This document shows positions 1 through 8,805 of a stretch of 64,000 nt of DNA, piece by piece (within the stretch, counting starts at the first letter, position 1; every line of letters starts with the position of its first letter). The stretch lies in contig CATOJY010000011.1 in NCBI GenBank assembly GCA_951800685.1, positions 17,295 to 81,294 on the forward strand. Direction: 5' to 3'. The position numbers were made by a program, and so were the translations under genes. This DNA is from an uncultured Lachnospiraceae bacterium. Lineage in GTDB: Bacteria; Bacillota; Clostridia; Lachnospirales; Lachnospiraceae. The notes under the pieces were generated by a model, which worked only from the letters and a program-made list of their open reading frames with translations, was not told where the DNA came from and did not search any database.

Positions 1-1
1 A

Positions 2-1750
2 GTATCAGGGGAGCAGATAATAGGGAAAAAAGCCGGTATACAGAGTATCTTTGGAGTGGAACTTACTAGGAATGCATGGCTGCGCGTGCTGCCAGTATGT
101 TTATGGGCAGCCGGTATGCTGATCGTGGGCGGTTGTATGCTGGTGAACCAGACGCGGTTTATGAGATATCTGCGGCATATGCGGACAGAAGTTGAGGAAC
201 AGTCCATACCGAAGGCATGGAACAGGCGGCTGCAGGTACGGCGTATGCATGTTTATACAGTTACGAAGCTGCCCAGTCCATGTTTGGTGGGGTGTGATAT
301 CTATATTGAGCCGCAGCTTCTATCCGACCAAAACAGGTTGCAGCATGTCCTGGCACATGAGTATGCACATGCAGTGCAGTGGGATCCGCTGTGGGCAGTA
401 TTGCGCAGTGCATTGTGTGCAGTCTACTGGTTCTATCCTCTGATTTGGGTCGCAGCCTGGGCGGCGAAGAGAGACAGTGAGCTGGCCTGTGATGAGCACG
501 CGATCTTATTTCTGGGAGAGTCGGAGAGATTTGCCTATGGAAGAACATTGCTTGACCTGCTTGCTGGCAGTGAGAAGAAGAAAAGAGCAGCGGGAGCAGT
601 CTTAATCATGGGCAGCAGCCGGCAAAACATGAAGGAAAGAGTCTCTATGATCGCAGCCAGAAGGGAGAACAGGAAGGTGACGGCAGTTGTAACAACACTG
701 ACGGTATTTCTTGTATGTGGATGTGCATTTACTGGTGCGCAGGAGTCTAAGGGGAAGCGTGTTCTTTTGACCAATCAGGGCAGTCTTTCGGCGGGCGGGA
801 CAGAGAAAACAGAAGAGGGAAGCCTGCCGCAGGAAGAGGTGGAGAAGAGAACACAGGAGAGTGGACAGCCGAACCCGGTATTTGGGCAGGAACAGCGGGA
901 AGCGGGGGCACAAGACAGTGCAGAGAAAGAGGTATTTGGTGAGGAGCAGCCGGTATTTGAGGAGTTGTTAGCAAGTATGGATGACAGCAGCCTTGCGGAA
1001 GCGGAACCGGTGAGGCTTGAGGAATATTGGGATTATATCTACGAAGGAAAAGAATGCCCATTAGAAGATGGCATGTGGTATCGGCTGTCCCAGGAGAAAG
1101 AGCCGGAGATTTCTTTCTATGGCCTTTATACAGAGGAATATGGATGCCGAGGAATGAAGATTGGGATTGGTGGTGATGTTAACACCTTCGACCAACTCTG
1201 GATTCCCACTTCTTTCAATATGGATGTGATGATTCTGGAAGAGTCAGAGACAGATGGCATGCCCCGGAGTTTTGCCTTTACAGTGTGTGTTGAAAATAAT
1301 AACAATGGTGAAAAATGGCAGCTTTATGTAGCGGATAGATACGATACGGGGACAATAGAACTTACCAGCTTCGAGGAGAGAGCGTACCTAAGCCAGCGGG
1401 AGGAAGAAAATCTCAGTTTGCATGTGGACCAGGAAAGGAAAAAGATATCTGTGATCCAGGAAGAAGGAGAGAATCTGGGGACGATAGATTTTGCATCATA
1501 CTATGGAGAAGAGCAAATAGACAAGGCGTTATGGGATGATAGAACGATGGGTTATCGTCTGGAGGAAGAAGGAAAACGGATCACTCTGGTAACAGGCATC
1601 GGCCTGCAGGAGGCAGATAGTGATAAAGTTTTCTTCAATGGGATCTCACTGATCGGCTTTCCGGTAGAGATCGGGACTTTTGGGAATCATAGTTTTACGC
1701 TGGGGACACCTGAGGTAGATGACAGTGTCAGTATCAAACGCAATCTATAG
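2..1750 (+). CDS. M56/BlaR1-type membrane metallopeptidase, 5' end outside window
   Basis: Membrane zinc protease of the M56 (BlaR1/MecR1-like) family, which in known members cleaves regulators or senses cell-wall stress. The frame is open from the first bases of the window, so the N-terminus and probably the first membrane helices lie upstream; the GTG at 56 is only the first possible start inside the window. Counting from that GTG, a hydrophobic segment lies at about 10-30, the HEYAH zinc site at 101-105, a likely third ligand in SELACDEHA (about 141-149), a hydrophobic pair near 110-136 and another membrane segment near 206-225. The remaining ~340 residues are acidic and probably extracellular, with no penicillin-binding domain that I recognise, so the signal sensed is unknown. 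A BlaI-type repressor is often found just upstream; that region is not visible here. Confidence 0.8.
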   Translation, partial: VSGEQIIGKKAGIQSIFGVELTRNAWLRVLPVCLWAAGMLIVGGCMLVNQTRFMRYLRHMRTEVEEQSIPKAWNRRLQVRRMHVYTVTKLPSPCLVGCDIYIEPQLLSDQNRLQHVLAHEYAHAVQWDPLWAVLRSALCAVYWFYPLIWVAAWAAKRDSELACDEHAILFLGESERFAYGRTLLDLLAGSEKKKRAAGAVLIMGSSRQNMKERVSMIAARRENRKVTAVVTTLTVFLVCGCAFTGAQESKGKRVLLTNQGSLSAGGTEKTEEGSLPQEEVEKRTQESGQPNPVFGQEQREAGAQDSAEKEVFGEEQPVFEELLASMDDSSLAEAEPVRLEEYWDYIYEGKECPLEDGMWYRLSQEKEPEISFYGLYTEEYGCRGMKIGIGGDVNTFDQLWIPTSFNMDVMILEESETDGMPRSFAFTVCVENNNNGEKWQLYVADRYDTGTIELTSFEERAYLSQREEENLSLHVDQERKKISVIQEEGENLGTIDFASYYGEEQIDKALWDDRTMGYRLEEEGKRITLVTGIGLQEADSDKVFFNGISLIGFPVEIGTFGNHSFTLGTPEVDDSVSIKRNL

Positions 1751-1833
1751 AAGACTATGAATAAAAATGATATCTGTCAGCCTGAAAAAGGAAAGAATAT
1801 AGGAAAAGTCACGAAAAAATCGAATTAGAAAAT

Positions 1834-1869
1834 AATACGCGATAAGATTCTTTCTTATTGCGTATTTTT
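1834..1869 (+). terminator. Rho-independent terminator after M56 peptidase
   Basis: The arms 1834-1847 and 1853-1866 pair over 14 positions with one G-T wobble around a 5-nt loop, and a T run follows. It lies about 85 bp after the stop codon of the M56 gene. Confidence 0.75.
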
Positions 1870-1870
1870 G

Positions 1871-1879
1871 TGTTAAAAT
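1871..1879 (+). promoter_or_regulatory. Candidate extended -10 promoter for mecA-like gene
   Basis: TGTTAAAAT fits an extended -10 (TGn + TAAAAT) directly after the preceding terminator and about 115 bp before the mecA-like start. No convincing -35 box is visible, so this is tentative. Confidence 0.35.
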
Positions 1880-1992
1880 AATACTGCACCTGAAAATAAC
1901 AGAAGCATACAAAGATGGCCTGTGCCGGTTGAGAATGGCATGATACATGTTACGAAAGGACGGCAGGCAGAAAACAGAGGATAACGGGTTAT

Positions 1993-2649
1993 ATGAAATA
2001 TAAGAAGATCAACGATGCGACAGTGCAATGTATCATTACAGCAGAAGATATGGTGGAATATGGTCTGACTCTGTCTGATATTTTTGAGAGAAATGAGAAG
2101 GGAGAGGGATTTCTGCGAGATATCATTGAACGTGCCCATGATGAGATTGGGTATCAGATCAATGGCGAGAATATCGCTATGCAGATTACGCCACTGAAGG
2201 ATAAAGGATTGGTAGTTACTTTTACAGATGAAAGTCCTTTGGCATTTAAGGATATTCTGCAGCATTTAAAGGATGTGCTGCAGGGGGTGAGCGAGGAGTT
2301 TGGCAAACAGGAGCAGCCGGAAGCGCAGGGGCAGAAAGTAGAGGAATTCGATGATAACAGACGGATGTTTGTTTTTGCCTCGCTTCATCAGGTGATGCAG
2401 TATACGGCGTCTATTCCCAATAGCATATCGGTCAAAAGCCATCTCTATAAAGAGGGAGAGGTATATTATCTGGTACTGGAGAAGAACAGACTTTCGTATA
2501 AGATGTTCAATAAGATCAGTGCACAGGCGGTGGAGTTCGGTAATTTGATTGCGGTTTCAGAGGAGAGGATGCAGTACCTGGAGGAGCATGGTGAGTGTCT
2601 GATTATGGACCGGGCGGTGAGCAGATTGCGCAGGATTTATTTGGCATAA
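1993..2649 (+). CDS. mecA: Adaptor protein MecA family
   Basis: MecA-type adaptor, a cytoplasmic protein that in Bacillus delivers substrates such as ComK to the ClpC-ClpP protease. The 218-residue length and two-part layout match the family: an N-terminal substrate-binding part (about 1-80, beginning MKYKKIND) and a C-terminal ClpC-binding part (about 115-218), joined by a Glu/Gln-rich linker near 95-118. The start is an ATG with only a weak purine-rich region upstream. It stands alone between two terminators, so it is probably a single-gene unit. What it targets in this organism cannot be read from the sequence; competence is not implied. Confidence 0.85.
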   Translation: MKYKKINDATVQCIITAEDMVEYGLTLSDIFERNEKGEGFLRDIIERAHDEIGYQINGENIAMQITPLKDKGLVVTFTDESPLAFKDILQHLKDVLQGVSEEFGKQEQPEAQGQKVEEFDDNRRMFVFASLHQVMQYTASIPNSISVKSHLYKEGEVYYLVLEKNRLSYKMFNKISAQAVEFGNLIAVSEERMQYLEEHGECLIMDRAVSRLRRIYLA

Positions 2650-2715
2650 TCTGTGCTGGGGAATGCTTTTTTAGAATATTGAGACAATTATATGCGAAAT
2701 GAAAAGGTATGTATA

Positions 2716-2753
2716 TGCTGCCAGTCCCAGATGAGCTTTCGGGTCTGGCAGCA
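2716..2753 (+). terminator. Hairpin terminator after mecA-like gene
   Basis: TGCTGCCAG (2716-2724) pairs exactly with CTGGCAGCA (2745-2753), extended inward by CCC/GGG around a 12-nt loop. The tail is only moderately T-rich. Confidence 0.6.
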
Positions 2754-2856
2754 ATTCTTCTGTTAAGCATATAGGGAGTTGTATATGATGGACGCTGCTG
2801 TTATGGCAGGGGATCTACATAGATGAGGTAATACTTTAATTAAGAATGGAGAAAAT

Positions 2857-4560
2857 ATGAGCGGTAAGAAGAGAAAAAGAGAAGGATTTGAAGAATTTCT
2901 GGAAAAGGAGATATTGACACAGGAACGCTATGATAGACTTTATAGCAGCCAGGCTGTGGTTCATGATGGAGAGGAGAGCAAGGGGCAAAGCAGCCAGGAG
3001 AAAGAGAAGGATCTGCCAAAAGAGACGAGGATGCGTTATGAGGATGCACAGATTGATGGAAGAATCCTTCGCGCGGTCAAAGAACTTGGATATGAAATGA
3101 TGACGCCAATTCAAGAGCAGGCGATACCTCTTTTTATGACAGGCAAGGATATGATCGGGCAGGCACAGACCGGTACTGGCAAGACGGCGGCTTTCGGGAT
3201 TCCTATTTTGCAAAAGATTGATCCAGAGAACCGTAATCTGCAGGCGGTGATTTTGTGTCCTACCAGGGAATTAGCGATGCAGGCGGCGGAAGAACTTAGG
3301 AAGTTCTCTAAGTATATGCATGGGATCAAGGTACTTCCAATCTATGGAGGGCAGGATATTGTCCGGCAGATTAAGAATTTGAAGGGTGGCGCACAGATCA
3401 TTGTGGGAACGCCTGGGCGTGTGATGGATCATATGCGCAGGCATACGCTTCGGATGGACGATGTCCATACAGTGGTGCTTGATGAGGCTGACGAAATGCT
3501 CAATATGGGATTTCGGGAAGATATCGAGACGATTCTGCAGCAGATGCCGGAGGAAAGACAGACAGGCCTTTTCTCAGCTACAATGCCGGGACCGATCCTG
3601 GAGTTGACGAAGACTTATCAGAAGAACGCTGTCTATGTCAAGATGACGCCGGAAGAAGTGACCATTCCACTAATTAAACAAGCTTATTACCAGGTGCGCA
3701 GACAGGACAAAGAAGAAGTGCTGTGTCGCCTGATCGATTACTATGATCCAAAGAGGGCATTGATTTTCTGTAATACGAAACGTATGGTGGATGAGCTGAC
3801 TGAGCATTTAAAGGAAAGAGGCTATGAGGCAGAAGGACTGCACGGTGATCTTTCCCAGCATCAGAGGGACACGGTAATGAATCTGTTCCGCAGTGGCAGG
3901 GCTGGCATCCTGATTGCGACAGACGTAGCGGCGAGAGGAATCGATGTGAATGATGTAGAAGCAGTCTACAATTACGATGTACCGGAAGACATTGAATATT
4001 ATGTGCACCGAATCGGCAGAACCGGACGTGCTGGTAAGACGGGCCGCTCTTTTACGTTGGTTGTGGGGAGAGAAGCTTACAAGATTCGGGATATCGAGCG
4101 TGCCTGCCGGACGAAGATCCGGGAGCGGAAGATTCCGAGTGCAGCAGATATCACGGCCAGAAAAGCAGCTAAGATCTTAAAAGAGGCAGTTCGTGTGGCA
4201 GAGCAGAAAGATATCAGTCGTGCTACGGAGTATATTTTAGAAGAAATCTCCCTGGGAGAGCACAGCGCTGTGGAGATTGCAGCAGCGTTTATGCAGATGA
4301 AACTTGGAGACGAGATTGAGGATATCAGATCAGAGAAGTTTTTGTTTGACAGAAAATCCGGAAGCCGTGGCCGAAATAGAAGCGGCGTAAGCGGCCGGAA
4401 CAGAAGTGACACCAGAGGCCGGAATACTACCAGGAGCGGCCAGGAAAGTTACAGCGGGAAGTCTGGAAGAAAAGAGGACAAGAAAAGGTCACGGGATGAT
4501 AGTAGAAACAGCTATTCAACATCTTTGCGGGTCAAGACAAAGAAACAAAAAGGGTTATAA
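2857..4560 (+). CDS. DEAD-box ATP-dependent RNA helicase
   Basis: ATP-dependent RNA helicase of the DeaD/CshA group, likely acting in ribosome assembly or mRNA turnover. All core motifs are visible in order: Q motif (TPIQEQ near 83-88), Walker A AQTGTGKT (103-110), PTRELA, GG, TPGR, DEAD (VLDEADEML), SAT (FSATMP), IFCNTKR, ATDVAARGID and HRIGRTGRAG. The core is preceded by an unusual charged extension of about 60 residues and followed by a C-terminal tail rich in Arg, Gly and Ser typical of nonspecific RNA binding. The start ATG has GGAG six bases upstream. The gene converges with the ygjP-like gene, the two ends overlapping by 6 bp with no terminator visible between them. Confidence 0.93.
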   Translation: MSGKKRKREGFEEFLEKEILTQERYDRLYSSQAVVHDGEESKGQSSQEKEKDLPKETRMRYEDAQIDGRILRAVKELGYEMMTPIQEQAIPLFMTGKDMIGQAQTGTGKTAAFGIPILQKIDPENRNLQAVILCPTRELAMQAAEELRKFSKYMHGIKVLPIYGGQDIVRQIKNLKGGAQIIVGTPGRVMDHMRRHTLRMDDVHTVVLDEADEMLNMGFREDIETILQQMPEERQTGLFSATMPGPILELTKTYQKNAVYVKMTPEEVTIPLIKQAYYQVRRQDKEEVLCRLIDYYDPKRALIFCNTKRMVDELTEHLKERGYEAEGLHGDLSQHQRDTVMNLFRSGRAGILIATDVAARGIDVNDVEAVYNYDVPEDIEYYVHRIGRTGRAGKTGRSFTLVVGREAYKIRDIERACRTKIRERKIPSAADITARKAAKILKEAVRVAEQKDISRATEYILEEISLGEHSAVEIAAAFMQMKLGDEIEDIRSEKFLFDRKSGSRGRNRSGVSGRNRSDTRGRNTTRSGQESYSGKSGRKEDKKRSRDDSRNSYSTSLRVKTKKQKGL

Positions 4561-5151
4561 TACCAGTTCCTGACCATGGTCTTTCAGCCATTTGCGGGCA
4601 GTGCGGTAATCAGGATATACTTCCGCTACGGCTTGCCAGAAAGCGGTGGAGTGGTTCATATGGGTCAGGTGGCACAGCTCATGGACCACAACATAATCCA
4701 GAATGGCAGGAGGTGCCAGCATGAGACGCCAGTTAAAGGAGAGAGTCCCCTTCGCGCTACAGCTTCCCCAGCGTGTCTTTTGATCACGGATGGTAATGCG
4801 GTGGTAAATGCCGCCGGTGAATTGCTGGAAATAGGCGGCTCTCTTAGGGAAATACTCTTTAGCAGCGGCGATATACCGCTGTGTCAAGGCAGTACGTTGT
4901 GTCTGTGTCAGATCGGAAACCGGTTTGGAAGCCTGTTTGTGCTGCTGCTCCAGATATCGGGTAATGATCCAATGCTGTTTCTCTGTGAGAATATGATGGA
5001 TTTCTTTGTCGCTGGCCTTTAAAGGAACGCGTACTGTGATCAGGCCTTCTGATGAGATGCTGATCGCATAGCTTTTGCGGTCACTGCGGATCAGGGTATA
5101 GGGAAGTTCATAAAGTTTACTTTGGTATTTGATGCGTAATAGAGTATCCAT
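4555..5151 (-). CDS. YgjP/DUF45-type zinc metallopeptidase
   Basis: Predicted soluble metalloprotease of the YgjP (DUF45, SprT/WLM-like) family; the biological substrate is unknown. The zinc site is in VVHELCHLTHMNHS, with HELCH as the HExxH motif and the family pattern continuing to a C-terminal WLKDHG. An in-frame TTG at 5208 would give 217 residues, but a strong promoter lies inside that extension, so I choose the ATG at 5151 (198 residues, beginning MDTLLRIKYQ). No ribosome site precedes either start, which fits leaderless translation. The gene is convergent with the DEAD-box helicase. Confidence 0.85.
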   Translation of the reverse strand: MDTLLRIKYQSKLYELPYTLIRSDRKSYAISISSEGLITVRVPLKASDKEIHHILTEKQHWIITRYLEQQHKQASKPVSDLTQTQRTALTQRYIAAAKEYFPKRAAYFQQFTGGIYHRITIRDQKTRWGSCSAKGTLSFNWRLMLAPPAILDYVVVHELCHLTHMNHSTAFWQAVAEVYPDYRTARKWLKDHGQELVL

Positions 5152-5157
5152 GAAGCT

Positions 5158-5187
5158 ATTATAGCACAGATTGTCTGGGATGGACAA
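5158..5187 (-). promoter_or_regulatory. Promoter of ygjP-like gene, possibly leaderless
   Basis: On the minus strand TTGTCC (5182-5187) and a perfect TATAAT (5158-5163) are separated by 18 bp. The ATG at 5151 begins 7 bases after the -10 box, where transcription would normally start, so the mRNA may have no 5' leader. Confidence 0.6.
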
Positions 5188-5320
5188 ATGGTGGACAAGA
5201 TTTGACAATATGTGCTACTATGAGAAAAGACTGGCCATGGTTCTGGAAGGGTTCCTACAGCCGTAATGCTGACTGTAGCAAAGGTACATAGTTACAAAGA
5301 TAAAACAGGAGTTGAGATCA

Positions 5321-6958
5321 ATGGGGCGTGATGACGCAAATTTAACAGCAAAACACAGTAAGACGGCAGGGAAAAAATCTTCCGGTGGAAAAAAGCCGGC
5401 TCCTAGAAAGAAAACGGTTTCAAGACAGGAGGCGGTTTCTGGAAGGAAAGGGACAGATGGGAAGCGGTCCACTTCTGTCAGGAAAACATCTGGAGGAAAA
5501 AAGCCGGTTCCCGGAAAGAGAATGGCTGATGGGAAGCGGTCAGTCTCTGAAAAAAAAGTATCTGGAAAGAAGAAAGCGGCAGGAAGTGTTTCGGCAGGGA
5601 TGAGACCTGCAGAGATGAAAGAGGGTTCCTCTGCGCAGATGAGCAGGCGGGAGGAAGAGCGTGCAAGAAGAAGAGCAGAACGGGAACGGAAGGTCAGAAG
5701 ACAGAAGATCGTTATGGCAGTGTCTTCTTGTATTATCCTGCTTTCTGTGATTGGGATTGCAGTATTCTGTCTGTCTTCGGCAAGGGTATCGTTTTACTTG
5801 TTAAAGGGCAGCAGGGCGATAGCAGGAGAAGACTATGTGAAAGCACAGAGTGCCTATGAAAAGGCGGTGGAGATTGATCCAGCTTCAGTAAGAGCTTATT
5901 GTGGTTTGGCGGACAGCTATAGAGGCCAGCAGATGTTTACAGAGGCGGAGCAGCTTCTTATCACTGGCTGGCAGCAAACACAGGATGAAACGATCCTGCG
6001 TTATTATGGAACCGTGGTACTGAATCAGGCAGTGGCAGAGATTAATGCACATAGTTGTACGCTGGCAACAGTAGACAAGTGCGTCAGAGCTCTGGAACAG
6101 GGCGGGGTCGACGAAGAGGCGCTTAAATTATTAGGAACTTGCTATGAGCGTCTTTTTCCGGAAGCCGAAGAGGAGGATACCTGTACATTGTTCTATGATG
6201 AGGATGCTTCGCAGGATACGTGCAGTTATATAGAATATGAAGGACAGCTTCGCAGGATGCTTAAAGTATACAAGGAACGGCCGTCGGAGGAGCTTAAGAC
6301 GCTGCTCCAAAACTATGCTGTGATTGATATTCCTTATGTGAAGATCAGTGTTCCGCATTTGGAGTCTTATAAGACTTTGCTTTTGGAGGTCTGTGAGGTT
6401 ACCGATGAGGCAGATGTGGTAGAGACACAGGCATGTCTAGCCCGTGCGGCAGAGATTGCAGCATATTTCAGCACGGCTTTTGATGAGTTTGCAGCAGGGA
6501 ATTATGCCTATGCAAGAGATTTGATATCGGAAGAGGCTTATCAGAAGATACGGGATGAATTCATCGAAGAAAATTCAGGATATTGGGAAGGGTCTGTCTA
6601 TATTCCTGTGAATAAGGAGCAGCTTGTACTGCACAGGGAAGAGGGAAACGTCAGATTCTCTTTCCTGGGACCAGAGGAGTATGAGAACCGGCAGGGAATT
6701 ATCAAGGTTTTGGGCATGAAACAGGAAGATGACGGTGTGCAGAGAAGTGGGATTTCCTATGAGCCGCCCAAAGAAGAGGGGGCTGATTCCCACACAGAGT
6801 ACACGATGCAGTATCTGTACAGTAATGTCAAGATTGATGGAAAGTATGTGCCGCAGATGAATTATCGGTTTGACACGAAGGTGACTACCGCAGAGGGGGT
6901 TACGAATAATGCGATCGGTGATTGGGGTGGTGAGCATGAGTGGGAGATTGATTATTAA
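5321..6958 (+). CDS. TPR-containing membrane protein with Lys/Ser-rich repeated N-terminus
   Basis: Function unknown. The ATG at 5321 follows AGGAG by 9 bases and is preferred to the TTG at 5312; the product is 545 residues. Residues 1-110 form a low-complexity, strongly basic cytoplasmic tail with degenerate SGGKKP-type repeats. A charged helix (REEERARRRAERERK) leads into one membrane segment at about 125-150. A tetratricopeptide-like region follows (for example VKAQSAYEKAVEIDPASVRAY), then an extracellular region to the C-terminus without a recognised catalytic site. The topology suggests a membrane-anchored scaffold facing outward, perhaps near the cell wall. It stands alone between the ygjP-like gene and gpmI. 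The basic tail could contact membrane phospholipid, RNA or DNA; that is a guess. Confidence 0.75.
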   Translation: MGRDDANLTAKHSKTAGKKSSGGKKPAPRKKTVSRQEAVSGRKGTDGKRSTSVRKTSGGKKPVPGKRMADGKRSVSEKKVSGKKKAAGSVSAGMRPAEMKEGSSAQMSRREEERARRRAERERKVRRQKIVMAVSSCIILLSVIGIAVFCLSSARVSFYLLKGSRAIAGEDYVKAQSAYEKAVEIDPASVRAYCGLADSYRGQQMFTEAEQLLITGWQQTQDETILRYYGTVVLNQAVAEINAHSCTLATVDKCVRALEQGGVDEEALKLLGTCYERLFPEAEEEDTCTLFYDEDASQDTCSYIEYEGQLRRMLKVYKERPSEELKTLLQNYAVIDIPYVKISVPHLESYKTLLLEVCEVTDEADVVETQACLARAAEIAAYFSTAFDEFAAGNYAYARDLISEEAYQKIRDEFIEENSGYWEGSVYIPVNKEQLVLHREEGNVRFSFLGPEEYENRQGIIKVLGMKQEDDGVQRSGISYEPPKEEGADSHTEYTMQYLYSNVKIDGKYVPQMNYRFDTKVTTAEGVTNNAIGDWGGEHEWEIDY

Positions 6959-6966
6959 TTCGGCAG

Positions 6967-6995
6967 TTGACGATGGAAGAGGAATCTCCTATAAT
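6967..6995 (+). promoter_or_regulatory. Sigma-A promoter of gpmI
   Basis: TTGACG (6967-6972), 17-bp spacer and perfect TATAAT (6990-6995), about 95 bp upstream of the chosen gpmI start. Confidence 0.8.
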
Positions 6996-7089
6996 TAGGA
7001 ATGGAAATGATCGAAAATAGATGGGCTGCAAAGGGGAATGTTCTGCGGCTGTATGATTGATGCAAGATAAGAAAAGGAGAATGAAGGGT

Positions 7090-8634
7090 ATGAGAAAGAA
7101 ACCAGCAGTATTGATGATCCTGGATGGCTATGGCCTAAATGAAAAGAAGGATGGCAACGCGGTAGCGGAAGCAAACACACCGGTGATGGATGCGCTTATG
7201 ACACAGTATCCTTTTGTTAAGGGAAATGCCAGCGGTATGGCGGTAGGTCTTCCGGATGGACAGATGGGCAATTCCGAGGTGGGACATCTGAACATGGGCG
7301 CGGGCCGTATCGTGTATCAGGAACTTACGCGAATTACCAAAGAGATCCAGGATGGCACCTTTTTCGAGAATCCCGCACTTCTTGCTGCAGTGAATAATTG
7401 TAAGAAGAATGATTCCGCACTTCATATGTTCGGCCTGGTATCTGATGGCGGAGTACACAGCCATAACACGCATATTTATGGTCTTCTGGAGCTGGCGAAA
7501 AGAAATGGACTGCAGAAAGTATATGTCCATGCATTTCTGGATGGACGTGATACACCACCTGCAAGCGGTAAGGGCTTCGTGGAGGAGCTGGAGCAGGAGA
7601 TGCATAGGATCGGTGTGGGCGAAGTGGCGTCTGTGACAGGCCGGTATTATGCAATGGATAGAGATAACAATTATGACAGAGTAGAGAAAGCATATCTGGC
7701 TTTGACGAAGGGAGAAGGGTTAGAGGCTTCCAGTGCAACAGAAGGGATTCAGGCATCTTATGACAGGGAAGAGACAGACGAGTTTGTGAAACCTACTGTT
7801 GTGAAGAAGGACGGTGCACCAGTAGCTCTTATTCAGGATGGAGATTCTGTTGTCTTCTACAACTTCCGTCCTGATCGTGCCAGGGAAATTACCAGAAGCT
7901 TCTGTGATGATGAGTTTAAGGGTTTTGACAGAGGCAAGAGATTGGAGCTTACTTATGTATGTTTTTCCGATTATGATCCGACAATCCCGAACAAGGAAGT
8001 TGCGTTCCATAAGATTTCTGTTACCAATACCTTTGGTGAGTGGCTGGCAGCCCGTGGCATGAAACAGGCCAGGCTTGCCGAGACAGAGAAGTATGCACAT
8101 GTGACCTTTTTCTTCAACGGCGGAGTAGAGGAGCCGAACGAGGGAGAGGAGAGAATTCTTGTCAATTCACCTAAGGATGTGGCAACTTATGATCTGAAGC
8201 CACAGATGAGCGCTTATGAGGTTTGTGATAAACTGGTAGACAGCATCAAATCCGATAAATATGATGTGATCATTATTAACTTTGCAAACCCTGATATGGT
8301 AGGGCATACTGGCGTGGAACAGGCGGCGATCAAGGCAGTAGAGGCAGTTGATGCATGTGTTGGACGTGCTGTGGAAGCGATCAAAGAAGTGGACGGTGTT
8401 ATGTTCATCTGTGCTGACCATGGTAATGCAGAGCAGTTGGTAGACTATGAGACAGGGGCGCCTTTTACAGCACATACCACCAATCCAGTACCGTTCATTC
8501 TTGTCAATGCGGATCCTTCTTATAAGTTGAGAGAAGGGGGCTGTCTGGCTGATATTGTGCCTACTCTCATTGAACTTATGGGGATGGAGCAGCCTGAGGA
8601 GATGACAGGAAAGTCGCTGTTAGTTAAGGCTTAA
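7090..8634 (+). CDS. gpmI: 2,3-bisphosphoglycerate-independent phosphoglycerate mutase
   Basis: Converts 3-phosphoglycerate to 2-phosphoglycerate in glycolysis and gluconeogenesis using two Mn ions. With the ATG at 7090 the protein is 514 residues, the usual family length, and an AGGAGA site sits 9 bases upstream; earlier starts at 7057, 7060 and 7081 would place that site inside the gene or against the start codon. Metal and catalytic residues are visible: Asp12 in LDGYG, the phosphorylated Ser62 in GNSEVGHLNMG, the GRYYAMDRDNNYDR substrate loop, and CADHGNAE near the C-terminus. It has its own strong promoter and terminator. Enolase, the next glycolytic enzyme, lies 8 kb downstream, beyond two ABC modules. 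Confidence 0.97.
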   Translation: MRKKPAVLMILDGYGLNEKKDGNAVAEANTPVMDALMTQYPFVKGNASGMAVGLPDGQMGNSEVGHLNMGAGRIVYQELTRITKEIQDGTFFENPALLAAVNNCKKNDSALHMFGLVSDGGVHSHNTHIYGLLELAKRNGLQKVYVHAFLDGRDTPPASGKGFVEELEQEMHRIGVGEVASVTGRYYAMDRDNNYDRVEKAYLALTKGEGLEASSATEGIQASYDREETDEFVKPTVVKKDGAPVALIQDGDSVVFYNFRPDRAREITRSFCDDEFKGFDRGKRLELTYVCFSDYDPTIPNKEVAFHKISVTNTFGEWLAARGMKQARLAETEKYAHVTFFFNGGVEEPNEGEERILVNSPKDVATYDLKPQMSAYEVCDKLVDSIKSDKYDVIIINFANPDMVGHTGVEQAAIKAVEAVDACVGRAVEAIKEVDGVMFICADHGNAEQLVDYETGAPFTAHTTNPVPFILVNADPSYKLREGGCLADIVPTLIELMGMEQPEEMTGKSLLVKA

Positions 8635-8656
8635 GTAAGAGTCGCGGAAATGAAGG

Positions 8657-8693
8657 AAAGGATATCTGTATGAAAATACAGATGTCCTTTTTT
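8657..8693 (+). terminator. Rho-independent terminator of gpmI
   Basis: ATCTGTAT (8664-8671) and ATACAGAT (8676-8683) pair perfectly around a GAAA loop. GGA/TCC extend the stem and a run of seven T follows. Confidence 0.85.
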
Positions 8694-8694
8694 A

Positions 8695-8723
8695 TTGACA
8701 GCATGCTTGTTTGAGCGTATACT
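8695..8723 (+). promoter_or_regulatory. Strong sigma-A promoter of the GntR-ABC operon
   Basis: Consensus TTGACA (8695-8700), 17-bp spacer, TATACT (8718-8723). It starts right after the gpmI terminator, about 85 bp before the regulator start. Confidence 0.85.
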
Positions 8724-8753
8724 AAGCGTACCATCATTGATAGTACACTTAGT
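8721..8753 (+). promoter_or_regulatory. Candidate operator for the YtrA-type repressor
   Basis: ACTAAGCGTAC (8721-8731) and GTACACTTAGT (8743-8753) are inverted copies with one mismatch, separated by 11 bp. The left arm overlaps the end of the -10 box, so a bound dimer would block transcription. YtrA-type regulators are known to bind such palindromes in front of their own operons; that this one does is inferred. Confidence 0.65.
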
Positions 8754-8805
8754 GTGGGGATGAAGGATGTTTCTTACTATCGTTGGGGATTAGAAAGGAG
8801 AAGCA

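Noticed and set aside
4576..5022. 148-codon open frame on the plus strand
   Set aside because: Antisense to the YgjP-type protease with its HExxH motif; no ribosome site or family resemblance.
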